Positions 1 to 12,900 of a stretch of 64,000 nt of DNA are shown here, one piece after another. Both the position numbers and the translations under genes were made by a program. The notes beneath the pieces were generated by a model, which did not search any database, was not told where the DNA came from, and worked only from the letters and a program-made list of their open reading frames with translations. The number at the start of each line of letters is the position of its first letter. Position 1 is the first letter of the stretch. Source of the stretch: Phragmites australis (lineage: Eukaryota; Streptophyta; Magnoliopsida; Poales; Poaceae); NCBI RefSeq assembly GCF_958298935.1, contig NC_084933.1:26188334-26252333 (forward strand), given 5' to 3'.

Positions 1-591
1 ATTTATTTGTGAGAGTGGTAGTATTTATTAAACAAGGGCAAGATGAGAATAAAAATATATATATAAATTTAAAAATAATTTATATTTAGAGAATAGTTAA
101 AAAAGCTAAAACGATATTTACAATCAGAGAAAGTATATAGCCAGTGTGGAATAAACACACATGAGAATTTTCTTACATCCGCCACCGATCCATGTCATGC
201 CACCCATAAATCCCTATGGCATTCATTTCGACTTACCAATACCGCTAGGTGTGATCCTGACCAATCCACGGTTAGTGCAGTACTACATTAATGAATCTGG
301 CTATTTTTATTTTGGATTGTCACTGCCACCATCACATTCAATTAAATTCAACCATCTTATACGACTCCAGCTGACGATTGTTCAAGGACTGATATGAGAT
401 CACGTGGTTAAACAGCACCAGAGTGGATGCGCGAATATATATGGCATTACCAAAATTTGGATATGAATTAGGCAACCTAATATATTACACAATTCCATCA
501 CCAAAGAGAACCAAAATGGCATGTGAAAAACAACCTTACTGATTGAGGCTAGACCGCTAACTGCATAGTACAATAGACAGTTAACTACATA
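1..591. other. AT-rich intergenic, nothing recognised
   Basis: No coding frame here resembles a known protein. The longest frame (161-397, 78 codons) has no recognisable motif and no gene-like context. Confidence 0.5.
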
Positions 592-841
592 CTCCCTCAG
601 GTTAAAAATATATAATGTTATTGACTTTTCAGGATCTTTAATTTATAACTTTGATTATTATTTTTATTAGAATATAGTTATAATATATAATAAAAATAAT
701 ATTATGAAAATATTTTTAAGATAAATTCGTACATATGATTTTATATTTTCAACTAAATATTTGAAAACTATTAACAATCAAAACTTAAAAAATTAACCAA
801 ATCTTAATTAAAATAATAAATATTTATGACCGAAGGACTAG
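592..841. mobile_element. Stowaway-like MITE
   Basis: The left end reads CTCCCTCAGG and the right end is a degenerate inverted counterpart (CGAAGGA on the plus strand). The element is about 250 bp, AT-rich, and flanked by TA on both sides (590-591 and 842-843). That size, terminal motif and TA target site are the Stowaway (Tc1/mariner) signature. The termini are diverged, so this is an old copy. Confidence 0.6.
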
Positions 842-1505
842 TACATTAGATAGCTAACCATACAGTACATTCCAAATCAGGTAAATATAACCAAAATTTG
901 GCAAATCATTTGGTTTCGAACGAATCAGCCCCAAATCCATCTCGTAACTCAGAGTAGCACCGATGCATTAGTTCCCCAATCTCCAGACCAAAGCTAATAA
1001 CGCGGCCAGTTACCTGTCTTGTGTACAACGTTTGTGTCCAACCATGAATGCTTCCTGCGGCCAAACCAGCGTCACCAGCAAATCCCCCGGCTGCACAAAT
1101 AACTACGCGCCATTAGCAGCAGCCCGCCGAGACATGCCGCACCGGCACCGGCACGGAGAAAAACTCGTAAAAAGTGGGCACAAAACCGAAGCGCTTGCCC
1201 ACCGCCCTGCCCCGTCCCGATCCCCAACCCAAAGCGCCGAGAAGACAACCCCACACTCCCCGGCCTCGTACAGGGAGGGGAGAGGGCAGGAGGAGGACTA
1301 GGTCTAGAGGCGCGGAGCAAAATACGCGGGGAGAATGCGCGACCTTGCACTCTCCCGCCCCCAGCCCGTGTGAGCCTCTCGTCCCCGTGAAATCACACCG
1401 ATTTTGATTCCACCGACGATATCGGCCGCCTCCCGGCCCGGCCGGCACGACGGCGTTGGGGGGCCGAGGCAGTGGGGCTGAGGAGCAGCAGCCACGGCAC
1501 CCGGG
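842..1505. other. Upstream region of the glycosyltransferase gene
   Basis: The sequence changes from AT-rich to strongly GC-rich from about 1010 onwards, as expected for the 5' flank and leader of a grass gene. The frames on both strands (1032-1301, 1113-1985) are compositional shadows. I see no convincing TATA box. Confidence 0.4.
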
Positions 1506-3438
1506 ATGAAGGGAGGGGGCGGGAAGGAGACGGTCACCGCCTCCTTCCTCCGTTTCCTCCTTCTGCTCCTCCTCCCGCTCACCGCCCTCTACTTCTTCTA
1601 CACGCTCCACCTCCTCCTCACCTCCGCGTCGTCGGCCGCCTCCTGCCCGCCTGACTCCACCTCCTCCTCCGTATCGGTCTCCCGGATGTCCGCCAACATC
1701 ACCGCCACCACCGCGGCGGCGTCGGAGAAGACCCCCGCCGTGGAGGTGTCCACGGCGACGATGCTGCAGCACGTCGTGTTCGGCATCGCGGCGTCGTCGC
1801 GGTTCTGGGACAAGCGCAAGGAGTACATCAAGGTGTGGTGGCGCCCGCAAGGTGCCATGCGCGGGTACGTGTGGCTGGACCGCGAGGTGCGCGAGTCCAA
1901 CATGTCCACGGCGCGGACGGGGCTCCCGGCTATCAGGATCTCCTCGGACACCTCTGCTTTCCCCTACACGCACCGCCGCGGCCATCGCTCAGCCATCCGC
2001 ATCTCCCGCATCGTCTCCGAGACGTTCCGCCTCGGCCTCCCCGACGTGCGGTGGTTCGTCATGGGCGACGACGACACCGTCTTCTTCCCCGACAACCTCC
2101 TCACCGTGCTCAACAAGTTCGACCACCGCCAGCCCTACTACATCGGCTCCCTCTCCGAGAGCCACCTTCAGAACATCTACTTCTCATACGGGATGGCGTA
2201 CGGCGGCGGCGGCTTTGCCATCAGCCGGCCGCTGGCCGAGGCGCTCGCGCGGATGCAGGACGGTTGCCTCCGCCGATACCCGGCGCTGTACGGCAGTGAC
2301 GACCGGATCCAGGCGTGCATGGCGGAGCTGGGCGTGCCGCTCACCAAGCACCCGGGTTTCCACCAGTACGACGTGTACGGCGACCTCCTGGGCCTCCTCG
2401 CGTCCCACCCGGTGGCGCCGATCGTGACGCTGCACCACCTCGACGTCGTGAAGCCCCTGTTCCCGGACGCGAGATCGCGCCCCGCGGCGGTGCGGAGTCT
2501 GTTCGATGGGCCCGTGAAGCTGGACTCGGCGGGGATGATGCAGCAGTCCATCTGCTACGACGGCGCCAACCGGTGGACGGTTTCCGTGGCGTGGGGGTTT
2601 GCGGTGCTGGTGGCGAGGGGGGTAATGTCCCCGCGGGAGATGGAGATGCCGGCGCGCACGTTCCTGAACTGGTACAAGCGCGCCGACTACACGGCGTACG
2701 CGTTCAACACGAGGCCCCTGGCGCGCAGCCCGTGCCAGAAGCCCGCGGTGTACTACCTGTCGTCGTCGCGGCGCGCGGCCTGGCACGGCGGCGAGACCAC
2801 GGTGACTCGGTACGAACGGTGGCGCCACCCCAACGAGACGCGGCCCGCGTGCCGGTGGGATATCGCGGACCCGGACGCGCACGTCGATCACATCGTCGTG
2901 CTCAAGAAGCCTGACCCCGGGATATGGGACAGGGTAATCTTTTTCTTTGCCAATTCATCCATTTTCTACTCTTCCTCCATACTAAACGCAACACATGATG
3001 CGTTGCCAGTTGCCATTTAGAGAGAAGGCCAACGGGCCAAAGGTACAGATCTACAAAATTGTGCAGCTGTGAGTATCCCAATCAAATGGTCCGTAGGAGG
3101 CAACCGCAATCTTGAGCAAAAGGGGAGAATTGCAATGCAAATCCCAAGATAGAAATTTTTACTAATGTGATAGTACCGCCATTCCAGCTTGTGTAGTTAT
3201 AACTGCATTCTATTACTAGTTTTGTTAAAAGATGTTTGCTGTGGTTTGAGTGCTTATTTAAAATGCCGGTCTTTAGCAAAGTTTACTGATGTGCTGTCAC
3301 CTGGATGTGCAGTCTCCCAGGCGAAATTGTTGTCGAGTGCTGTCGTCGCCCAAGGAGGGGAAGAAAGCGGAGAAGACGATGACCATCGATGTAGGTGTAT
3401 GCAGGGAAGGCGAGTTCAGCCAAGTAGCAGGAGTATAA
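1506..3438 (+). CDS. DUF604 / Fringe-like glycosyltransferase (GT31-type), two exons
   Basis: Exons 1506-2933 and 3313-3438 are joined across a 379-bp GT..AG intron and encode about 517 residues. An N-terminal hydrophobic segment (residues about 13-39) looks like a Golgi signal anchor, making this a type II membrane protein. The luminal domain carries a Fringe-like DDD metal/nucleotide-sugar motif in MGDDDTVFF (D188-D190), then GGGGFAIS (about 233-240) and GSDDRIQACMAELGVPLT (about 263-280). The DUF604 C-terminal half includes FLNWYKRADYTAYAFNTRPL. Exon 2 adds SPRRNCCRVLSSP, the usual Cys-Cys end of this family, which supports the splice model; unspliced, the frame stops at 3020 inside the intron. 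Family members are annotated as beta-1,3-galactosyltransferase-like or fringe-related, but the acceptor substrate is unknown. The start is the first ATG of the frame in a GC-rich context. Confidence 0.9.
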
Positions 3439-4011
3439 ACTTCATTACACAAGATGAAGATAGTAGGAAGATTCAAAAAATTTCTTCTTTTCATGTACGG
3501 ATCGATTCTTCTCGGAAGGTATCAGCGAGTCTCGTTTGAGCATATCCTTCCAGTGTTGTTTTGCGCCTCACGGGCGCAACAATCAATCCACAAAGCACCG
3601 CCAGGTACACCATGCGAGAACTCAAGCTTTGGCCGGGCGTTCCTCCAAGGTGAGTCAACACGCTGCCCCCACCCAACGGCTACGCTGCTGGTGATCTATT
3701 CTTCAGACCTTTTTTTTTTTGAAGCACAGAGATACCTGTATTAAGAGGTAAAGAGATTGTACAAAGACACATACAAATGCATGCACCTATACAGAAGGAC
3801 CAGCTGTCCCAGCCAAAGCGCATGTAGTTCCCCGGAAAGAAAGAAAATTACAACTAGACCCTTGAGACTACTGTGTATGCCAAAATCGCCACACTCCCCC
3901 GTCAGAGATGACGCCGGAGCAGGAGGAGAACAGATGATACACCATATAGACCCGAAAGAGCATCATCACACCAAGGTTTTGATAAGAGCTGCAAAAGTCT
4001 CTCGCCCCTAA
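3439..4011. other. 3' flank of the glycosyltransferase gene with a poly(T) tract
   Basis: This holds the probable 3'UTR. A poly(T) run at about 3709-3720 is followed by sequence that, read on the minus strand, would be a LINE or SINE 3' end with a short poly(A) tail. No coding sequence is recognised. Confidence 0.35.
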
Positions 4012-4265
4012 GACTGAACCCAACAGGTTCCCTTCGCAGGGTAGATTTTCGTCGTGAAGGGATTTTCGTTCCTTTCAGCGTTCCAACGGTTTTCTTCACG
4101 ACGGGATTCTTAGAGTCATTTCCTTCAGGACGAGATTCTCTCCCCTTTCTCTTCGCGATTCCCCTCGAAGGGAAATTGTTGGAGATAAGAGAAAATAAAG
4201 GAAATGAGAACGGGAAAGGGAATTGAAAAGGGAACAAAATGAAGGAAATATGGTTGAGGGTAGTC
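4012..4265. mobile_element. PIF/Tourist-like MITE, copy 1
   Basis: The element begins GACTGAACCCAACAGG and its right end, reverse complemented, begins GACTACCCTCAACC. It is flanked by TAA on both sides (4009-4011 and 4266-4268), the target site of PIF/Harbinger MITEs. The interior is rich in imperfect inverted GAAGGG/CTTTCC segments. The same family recurs in opposite orientation at 41871-42136 and in diverged form near 8884-9154. Confidence 0.6.
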
Positions 4266-4268
4266 TAA

Positions 4269-4886
4269 GAACGGGAAGAAAACACATGTTGAAGTCCACT
4301 GACTTTGGACACGTCCCATGTCTTCCAGGCCCTGGACCAGGCCATGTCATCCAAAATCAGTATAGGAAAATAGAAGATCTATCCACCACATCACCACAAT
4401 ACCCATAGCTATCCTTCTAGCCACAAAACAAAGAATCGGTGCATCTGCCTCACCAGGCCGGAGTGTGTCGTCGCAGGACTAAGAACCAGCGACCCAAACA
4501 CACAAACACAACGAACAGGGATGATAAGCATCCCACACAAACGCAACACACTTACACAAACATATCTCACACCGTCACCACCGAAGTTCTCACCATAGAT
4601 GGCGACTTCACCAAAGATAGCATTAACGAAAACATCGGTGACCTACAAAGCCTACTACCTCCTATCCGCTACTAAATATTGTACAAGCATCGCCGAATAT
4701 CGATCCACCAACACCCACCTACCCCGGAGACGCTAAGCCAGCCGAAATAGGGGAGTCAGCAAGATCAAAGCCTAGTTCTCGAAATTGCATGTCGGATCGC
4801 TCCTGTCTACTATAGATGGGGAACTGTCCCTCTAGAGTGGTTCGTCTATGCTTCAGACTTGACGGAGACAGGGCGGGTAGGCTTAG
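4269..4886. other. Intergenic, nothing recognised
   Basis: There is no coding or RNA gene I can support. A 78-codon frame at 4439-4675 is Thr/His-rich and has no family resemblance. Confidence 0.4.
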
Positions 4887-6129
4887 CGTGTTTGATTGGT
4901 GGGATGAGATTGAATGAATATTTTTAAGGAGTTTGGTTGGATGGGTTGAATATGATTATCAAGTTTTGGGAATATTTTTCAAATATGCTGGATGAAGTGA
5001 TCTATTCATTTTGGCGGGATGAGGTCATCTACATGGACTAATCATGATAATTAGAAGAATAATTAGTGGTAATTAGTATATTGTATTGCTAACAAGTATT
5101 TATTACTATGAGATTATGGTTGTTAATTGTTAGTGTGTTTATTAGTGCATTATTGATGTATCGATTAGAGTATAATTAGTGATAATTATTATATTTTGTT
5201 ATTATTTAGTAATTACTATAATCAGATTAGCATTGACAGAGGTTAGTGCGTGTTATTTAGTGTACGATTAACTATTATTATCTATTATATTATTATTTGA
5301 TGAGAAAAAAGAGACACTATGTTCGCTCTCAAGGTCATAAAATTACCATATTAATCGTAAAAAAATCTAGATCACTCATTATTATGAACATCTAATGTTC
5401 TGGATTAAACCAAATGGCACACATTAAATACAATTAATAAATAGATGAATTCAAAAACCAAATAGCTCTTACGAAATACGATTAATAAATATCTAAATTC
5501 GGAATTAAATTATGAAAAATCAGCAGTTCCTTTTACATACGGCTCGAGAAGCAAAATATCTAAATAAAGAGTACAAATAAAAATAATTAAAATTAAGGTT
5601 AGAATAGAAAAAAAAGGATTCATATCAAATATAGTATTATAAAAAAGTCAAATACCTATACAAAGAGTCCACGCAAAATATAATTAATATATAGCTAAAA
5701 TTATAATAAAAATTAATGAGTTTTTTTAAAATCTTATTAAGATAATAAATTAAAAAGTACCATATAGCTCAAGGTCGTTATATCAAGTATGTAGCAGGTA
5801 AGACAACCCTATTTTGATTTTAGTTAGAATATCTACATCCGATGTCCAATTTTGACAGTTAACCAAAATATTTATGAATCGATTTTGACAATTGACCTAA
5901 ACATATATGAATCAACATTTATCTGATAAAATACTACAGCAAGACTAACCACACTATTAGTGTGTCACATTACTAGTTTAAAATTAAGAGATATAATTTA
6001 GTTAACTACTCTTATATATCCACCAAATAAAAAAAACTCATTCTACATAACTAAACAAACAATTTGGATGAACACGTAAAAACACATACAACCATATACC
6101 ATCTATAATTAACTTCCAACCAAACACAC
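4887..6129. mobile_element. TIR DNA element hosting a nested Helitron
   Basis: The left end AGCGTGTTTGATTGGTGG and the reverse complement of the right end AGTGTGTTTGGTTGGAAG are near-identical terminal inverted repeats. The interior is about 1.2 kb of AT-rich non-coding DNA, of which 5281-5976 is a separate Helitron. No clean target-site duplication was found, so the superfamily is not assigned. Confidence 0.45.
5281..5976 (+). mobile_element. Non-autonomous Helitron, copy 1
   Basis: The element starts TCTATTATATTATT right after an A (5280). It ends in CTAG right before a T (5977), the A|T insertion context of Helitrons. A short hairpin, CACAC-TATTA-GTGTG, lies about 11 bp before the CTAG end. 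It is 696 bp with no coding capacity. A second, shorter copy sharing both termini and the interior lies at 43249-43599. Confidence 0.7.
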
Positions 6130-6901
6130 TTCATAGTCACTGGGTGTGGTGGGGCTGTGACATGGGTGGTGTCTGTGAAAGCGTGGCTCGGCGTCCGCGT
6201 GAGGGCCACCAGGGCAGCCATCACTCACCGTAGGGCATGGGATGGGAGCTTCATCAGTCCTGGTCTTGGGGCGTGTGTTGCGGCTGGGACCAGTTTACGC
6301 GCGTCCATCTCTGCTTCGGCTTAGCAAATCTTGGACAGTGACACGGTTGCCGTCGTGGCGAAAGACCACGCCGCGACAGCGTGTTCGTGGGGCCTGATCG
6401 CCTTTCTGGTGAAACGGACGACCGCATCTATCGGCCCGTGCTTCAGGTCATAATTAGGGCTCAGTTATGCACTTATGTTCATTGATTGCTCCGAACTATA
6501 AGTAACAGGGTTATAAATGCTCGTTGATGGCTACCTGAACAGGTGGCAACGCTACAGTGCGCTGCGACGATCTGTTGATTTACGAAAGCTGGATCCAGCA
6601 AACTCTTGATCCATACATTACAGCAAGAGGCGTCGCCTAACTGAGAGTATTTTATGCCGATGGGCTGCGTCAATCTATTAGTGTGCCATTGAGCGCACAT
6701 GCAAGCAGGATCAGGATGCTGCGGCTTTGGTACTAGTGATATCACCTTTATTGAACCGCACTTTGTTCGCGTCTTGATATGCACTGAATAGAAGCAGCCA
6801 ATCGCACAAACCATAAAGTGTACTTTAACAGTTCCCTCACATAGATTTAATATGGAAAAAGTAAAGACAAATTTTATTAGGGCGAAAAGCAAACCAATTT
6901 A
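6130..6901. other. Intergenic, locally GC-rich, nothing recognised
   Basis: A GC-rich patch at about 6130-6440 may be a decayed gene or element fragment, but no frame gives recognisable protein. The 137-codon minus frame at 6479-6892 has no motif and is not called. Confidence 0.4.
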
Positions 6902-7248
6902 CTCCCTCCGTTTCGTAATATTTATCTATGATCTCGAGAGTATCTGTCTTAAATTATTTTTATTACGATAATAAGTATGTTTTATAACCTATTTTAATTT
7001 TATACTCTTAAATGCAAGCATACATTTACTTTTATATCGATGAGTTACTTACTCTCATTATTGCATTGATTAGGAGTAGTATGGTCATCTCATTATATTT
7101 TTTTTGTTTGATTTCAGTATTTCTTGGTTTGTATATAATAGTGAGCGTAAATAAACATTGTGAAATGGAGGTAGTAAATAGTTTAGGGAGTTAAATAAGT
7201 CAAAATTTTGTATAGGGTTAAGTGGACAAACCAAATAGTCGGAGGCAG
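6902..7248. mobile_element. Stowaway-like MITE
   Basis: The left end is CTCCCTCCGTTTCGTAATAT and the right end is GTCGGAGGCAG. The flanks are TA (6900-6901 and 7249-7250). This is a typical Stowaway terminal sequence and target site. Confidence 0.65.
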
Positions 7249-7487
7249 TAAAATAGACCCTTTTTTCATTTAGTATAGATTGTCGTCCTACGACTCATTT
7301 CCAAACCTGAACACTGTTCAGATCATTTCCGAATGCTTGCACATTGACTCATTTCCCAGATTACCCATCTGTCACCCCCTCACTTCAGTATCCCATTTTT
7401 CGCAGATGATGCAGTACTGACGGACATTTCGGTCACACTATAAAAACCTTGCATACGCTATTTGAATATACGTGCAACTTACAAAAT

Positions 7488-8730
7488 TTTCGCGGCAAAA
7501 ATACAAAATTAGACAACATACGTGACCGTATTTACCAAAATAGATAATATATCACCGTATTTACAATTTTAGCATTCGTATTTAGCAACTCGTTTACCAA
7601 AAATTGACTTTCAGTACACAGTACATCGAAAATACCATATTCAACACACGGTGTACCGAAAATAGCATTGTAGCACTGTATTTAACGCACGGTGTGCCGA
7701 AAATAGCACTATAGCCCATTTTCAGCACATCATACGCCGAAAATAAACAGTGCCGTGTATGAACAGTAACAACAGTGCTTTTGAATTTCGTTTTCTCTCT
7801 TTTTCAAAACGGTGGTCTTCTGTTACTCAAAAATGTTAAAACTTTTTTTTATGTATTCCATAATCCATGTGCAACCAATTTTAATTGGATTCACTGAAAA
7901 ATCCTTTGTATATTTAAAACTAAAACTCTCCAAAAAAAGACTACTTTTATAAATTGTAATAATTGTTAGTGTCTCAAATAAATTCTAAAAAATCTAGAAA
8001 AAATTACTAATATTCTTCTTATGTGATGGACTAATTTCTTAAATTATTTTCAGTCCTAGTTTATATGATAAAAAAATGAGTTTATTTGTAATATTTTATT
8101 TACATGAAATGATAAAAATACATATAAATAAAGCATTACAAAGGAACTTACTTTTTCATCATATAAACTAGAGCTGAAAATAATTTTAAAAATTATTCCA
8201 TCACATAACAAGAATATTAGTGAATTTTTCTAGATTTTTGAAAATTTATTTGAGACACTAAAAATTATTATAAAAGTAATCTTTTTTTAAGAATTTTAGT
8301 TTTAAATATACAAAGGATTTTTTGGTGAATCTAATTAAAATGGATTGCACATAGATTATGAAACACGTAAAAAAAGTTTTAACATTTTTAGAGTAACAGA
8401 AATCCATCGTCTTGAAAAAGAGAAAAAACTAAATTCAAACGCAATGCTGTTACTGTTCATACGCGGTACTGTTCACAATCGGGGTAAGATGCGCTGCAAA
8501 TGTCAGCTCATTTCCAGCACTGATATACCGAATACTGTGCTACAGTGATATTTTCGAAACACTGTGTGCTGAATATGGTATTTTCGATGTACAGTATATC
8601 GAAAGTCAATTTTTGGTAAACGAGGTGCCGAATACGAATGCTAAAATTATAAATACGATAATATATTATCTATTTTGATAAATACAGTCGTGTATATTGT
8701 TTAATTTTGTATTTTGGCCAATTTTCGCGA
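7488..8730. repeat. Long foldback (inverted repeat), about 1.24 kb
   Basis: Left arm 7488-8102 and right arm 8126-8730 are inverted copies over about 600 bp, separated by a loop of roughly 23 bp. For example, left GTATATTTAAAACTAAAA and TTATGTGATGGA recur in reverse complement in the right arm, and the arms stay collinear with few gaps. Each arm also holds short direct repeats of a GCCGAAAATA-like motif. No transposase, TIR signature or coding frame is seen. A transcript would fold into a very long hairpin. Confidence 0.85.
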
Positions 8731-8883
8731 CTACACCGTGCTAGCAGTAAAGAACCCGCTTGCTGCAAAGTCTTCCTTCGTCCAACGACGCGTGTCCTAC
8801 ACTGTATCCGACACACTGACTAGATCAATACTGGCACGCATGTGTCCGAGACAACACTAGCACGCATGTGTAGGTTCCAGCAT

Positions 8884-9154
8884 TTAGAGTTCCAGAAGGA
8901 AACGTCAACAGTGTAGATAAGTTGGTGCATTGACGAGAATATCATTTTATAAAAGAAATTTTGTTACTTTCTGTGTTTCAACATTTCTTTTCACTGTTTT
9001 TATCACCAAAAAAATTTCTAATACCATTACCTCCAAGATAGGATTTTTTTCCTTTCCCTTCACAAATCCAAAAACTATTAAAAATAAAAGAAAATAAAAA
9101 GAACAAGAACAAAAAGAGAAATTAAAAATAAAAGAAATATGGTTAGAGATGATC
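8884..9154. mobile_element. Diverged PIF/Tourist-like MITE, copy 2
   Basis: The right end (GAAATATGGTTAGAGATGATC followed by TAA) matches the right end of the element at 4012-4265. The interior matches only loosely and the left boundary is approximate. Confidence 0.4.
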
Positions 9155-9942
9155 TAAAATAGCTGTGAAGTCAAATCAACTAAGCATACTTTAGGTTAGT
9201 ATCAAGCGTAGTACTAGTATCGGGGAACACTACAGAGTACCGCTATATAAAAAACCTCGCGATTCGAAGTCGAAACTATTTCACAAAAATGGGTGAACAA
9301 TCCGCTCACCAACAGCATGAGGAACACAATGTATACCAGAGCAGGCAGTGAAGTTCGCCAGCAACGTATGAAGTATCATGCACCTTTGTTCAGAAGGAAA
9401 TGGCTGTAAGAAAAAAGATTCGGATACGGACTTGATGGTCTGAAGACATCAAACACGGACGTTCTTGCCTTCGTACAGTACACAAAAATCCTATGCACCA
9501 CGCTGTCGGTATTCAGTTCTGCAGACTAACGAGATTCACCTGCCAACAATGCAATTCCCTCGTCAAGAAATTTACGGAACTGAAAACGCTACTACTGATG
9601 AATCGAAGATGCCCTCATCAAGGATAAAAATTGCTGAACTGCAACTCATTCTTTAGCATGCAGATTACAATGAACCAACATGCACTCGCACGTAGAAAAC
9701 TAGAAATTCAATTTTTGAAAACGAGACTGTCACATGCAAACTGTCTACAGCACTTGCATAAGTTTGTGAGAAGTTGAAACCATGCAATGCTATCACATTT
9801 GGGCAAGAAACGGTAACTTCAAAAATGTGGCCGAGGAATGGAACAAGAAACGTGTGGCAACTTAAACTGATAGTATTGTCTACAGGTTACAAGAGCCAAC
9901 TATTGAAATACTTACCTTACTTAAAAGACCTAGAAGCATGAA
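9155..9942. other. 3' flank of the MSL1-like gene
   Basis: This lies immediately downstream of the minus-strand MSL1-like stop codon and probably contains its 3'UTR and terminator. No separate coding gene is seen. Confidence 0.4.
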
Positions 9943-12900
9943 TTAACAGCACTGCATGGTACTTCCCAGTTCAATGCCATGCGACTTGATAATCCTAGCA
10001 GCTCCCAAAAGAATATCTTGTTCTGCAGATAGCCACTCATCTTTTCTCTGTAAGGTATACAAAATATTTGCGTTAAAAATCAAATAAGATAAGGACCATT
10101 CAAAACTTGCTGTGGGGTAGCAGTGGGTAACAAACTAGAATTATTTTATGCCCATGGCGTTCGATTGCGATGATAGCCAACTGGGACAAGTCATATACTC
10201 CCTCTGAGGCAAAATAAGCGTCAATCTAGAACGTGTAATTCAACTATTTAAACTTCAACCAGAACTATCTTTATGAGGACATATGAAAGTGATCTGAGTA
10301 TATTTGCCTACAAATACTTTCATAATATTATTGCCTTACATGACTTGTGAGTTGTGACACTTGTGACTGGAGGGGGTAACAGACTTTCCCATTGGTAATG
10401 AGACTCTTAGGCCACTAGGAGTAAATAGTTACAGCAGCATGACTCTGGAATAAATCAAACATACCATGTTTTTGAGGTTGCATCCAACTGTGAGCTCTGC
10501 ATATGAACTTTCCAATCTTGAGAGATAGCAATAAGGAGCATCACTTTCAAAGGACACATTCGGATTGGACCTTAACATAACCTTTATCTCCTCTGATATA
10601 GAAGGGGCTTTCTCAATATCCTCAATTCTTATAGGAATCTTTGTCACACTAGCTCGCCAAGTAGCTCGTGATCTGTTCACTATCATCTGCAAATTATTTA
10701 AAGAATGTCATATCATGCTACAAGGTATGTCCCTTGCTAAGCCTATAAAAGAACAGTAAGAGATAGAACAGAAGAAATCCTGACAGCATCATTCTTGAAA
10801 TACAGTATAACTGAAATTTTTCTAGAATTTTTAATTAACTAATCAACCAAAGCATTTGACACAATATTTCTTTTTCCACCAAACTTCCTATAGAAAAGAT
10901 CTTTCCAAAGGTTTCAAAGGACATAAATCATCCAAAATTCCTATGCTTTCATGCATTCCAACCGAGACTAGAAATGTCAAGTTTGTTTCTGAAAAAATCC
11001 TATAATTTAAAATTAAATTAGGAAAATTATAAGAGTGAGCTTTAGCAGTTAAATAAAAAGTGATTCGTTAACTGTGGCTGGAACAGCAAATCACTAACCA
11101 TGCTGATTGAATAGATGCATATGCTGGAGTAAACGTGTGCACATTCAGGTCTTGTTTGTGGTCTTATAGTGATTGTTGTATTGAATAAAGACATCCATGG
11201 TGCTAATAACCCAATTAGAGGAAGTCCACCTTCCTTTGTTGTGTGATATCATACAATCTACGGCACTCAGCAAAATCAGGATAGGAAAATGAAGGCGTAT
11301 AAAGATGGCATTGAAGGTATGTATTACTACATGTTTCATAAGCCGCCATGTAGGTAGAGTACTAACTTGTGTATGTCAGTATGTGCGCTGACGGGGGGCA
11401 GGGTGCATGCACATGTGTTTGTGAAATTTAACAAATATACAGTAACAGAAGCAATTATGATACCTGACTGGAGAACAGAGAGTTGGGTACTATGACAGGG
11501 AGCTTTTCTGGATTGATCAATGAAGTAGAAGTGAGTCCTATTTCAACCACCTTGCCTTCTATTGGCCCCGCCTACAATGTAAAACGCTAATCATTACTGC
11601 AAGTCTGTAACTATAAAATAAAGAGAAAATCTAAAAAATAAAAGATAAGCATGGCCAGTCAAAATTGTCTGCAAACACAAAAGGACAGGAATGATGTTTC
11701 TTGAATTTTCCCATCTTAACTACTGAAAGTGGATAAGAGACTTAGAGCCGCATATCAGAACTACACGTGCTGAAAGCACAGATACCATGAGAAGCATTAA
11801 CAGAACTAGCAACATAGGAAAAGAATATGCTATTCCGAAAATATACTATGCTCATAACTGTTTGAACAGTTCCCCACATCTATTTACTGTCTTCTTCTTA
11901 AAAGACCCTCAATAACCATCAGTAGTTATCCCTTTGCTCCAGACATCTTTTCAAAATTTCAGTTTAGCTGCTTCATTAACTGTGCTTTAACTCTGTAACT
12001 GTAAGAACTGATTTACTTATGATCACGCTCCAAGAAAAAATATGTTTGTTTAACACGAACACATCATAGCACTGAGAGTGATGGCTTATCCTGCATGTGA
12101 AATATGATTCACTCCACAACTAATACTGCTTCTTTTACAATACATTTTTTTACTCCAACTATTGCATATGTAATTTGCTTCAGAACCTCTTGGCACTTAC
12201 GACATAAAATATTATGTTACTGTTATCATATCATGAAACAGCAGATGAATATTTTATTCATACTGTCCCCAAGTCCATGGCACTTAGAACTTAACAGTAT
12301 GTTTCATGAATCTATGGTTTCAGCAGAAGAGGCTTGAAACAATAATCAGATAAATGAGAAGGCACCTTTATGTAGTCATTGACTGAGAATGGCTTAGAAA
12401 ATTGCAAGGAGAACCCACTGAGAATGTTACCAAGGACGTCTCTAGCAGCAAAAGCAGTAGCGACACCTAAAATATAGGCAGCAGAAGAAAATTTCAGTAC
12501 TGATAAAAAAATCATCTACTCTAGTAACAAATATCAGGAATCGTTATACTGAGCAGCAATCGTGCATATAGTATTTACTTGCAGGCTGCTGAACAAAAAC
12601 CTTCCAAACCACTTTTTTTGGATTTTGCCTGTATAGCTATACAGAAATAAATGCTAATGTTTCCTTTTGCAATAACTAAATAAGATAGTGCGGTACAGAA
12701 GAGAAACAAAAGGGACATCTGCTTAAAGATTTATCCGAGTATTCTTTTGGAAACAAAAAAAGGACAGCACAGATACAATATTTTCCCAATAATAATGTTA
12801 ACATATCGAGCTATTTCATTACATGTCTTCCAAGGCAAAAGGAGCTAGCACAAACTATACAATACAATTGTTTACTGTTACTAAATCTTGATTAATGAAC

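Noticed and set aside
1113..1985. 290-codon minus frame opposite the glycosyltransferase exon
   Set aside because: Arg/Gly/His-rich antisense shadow of a GC-rich exon. The sense strand has clear family motifs.
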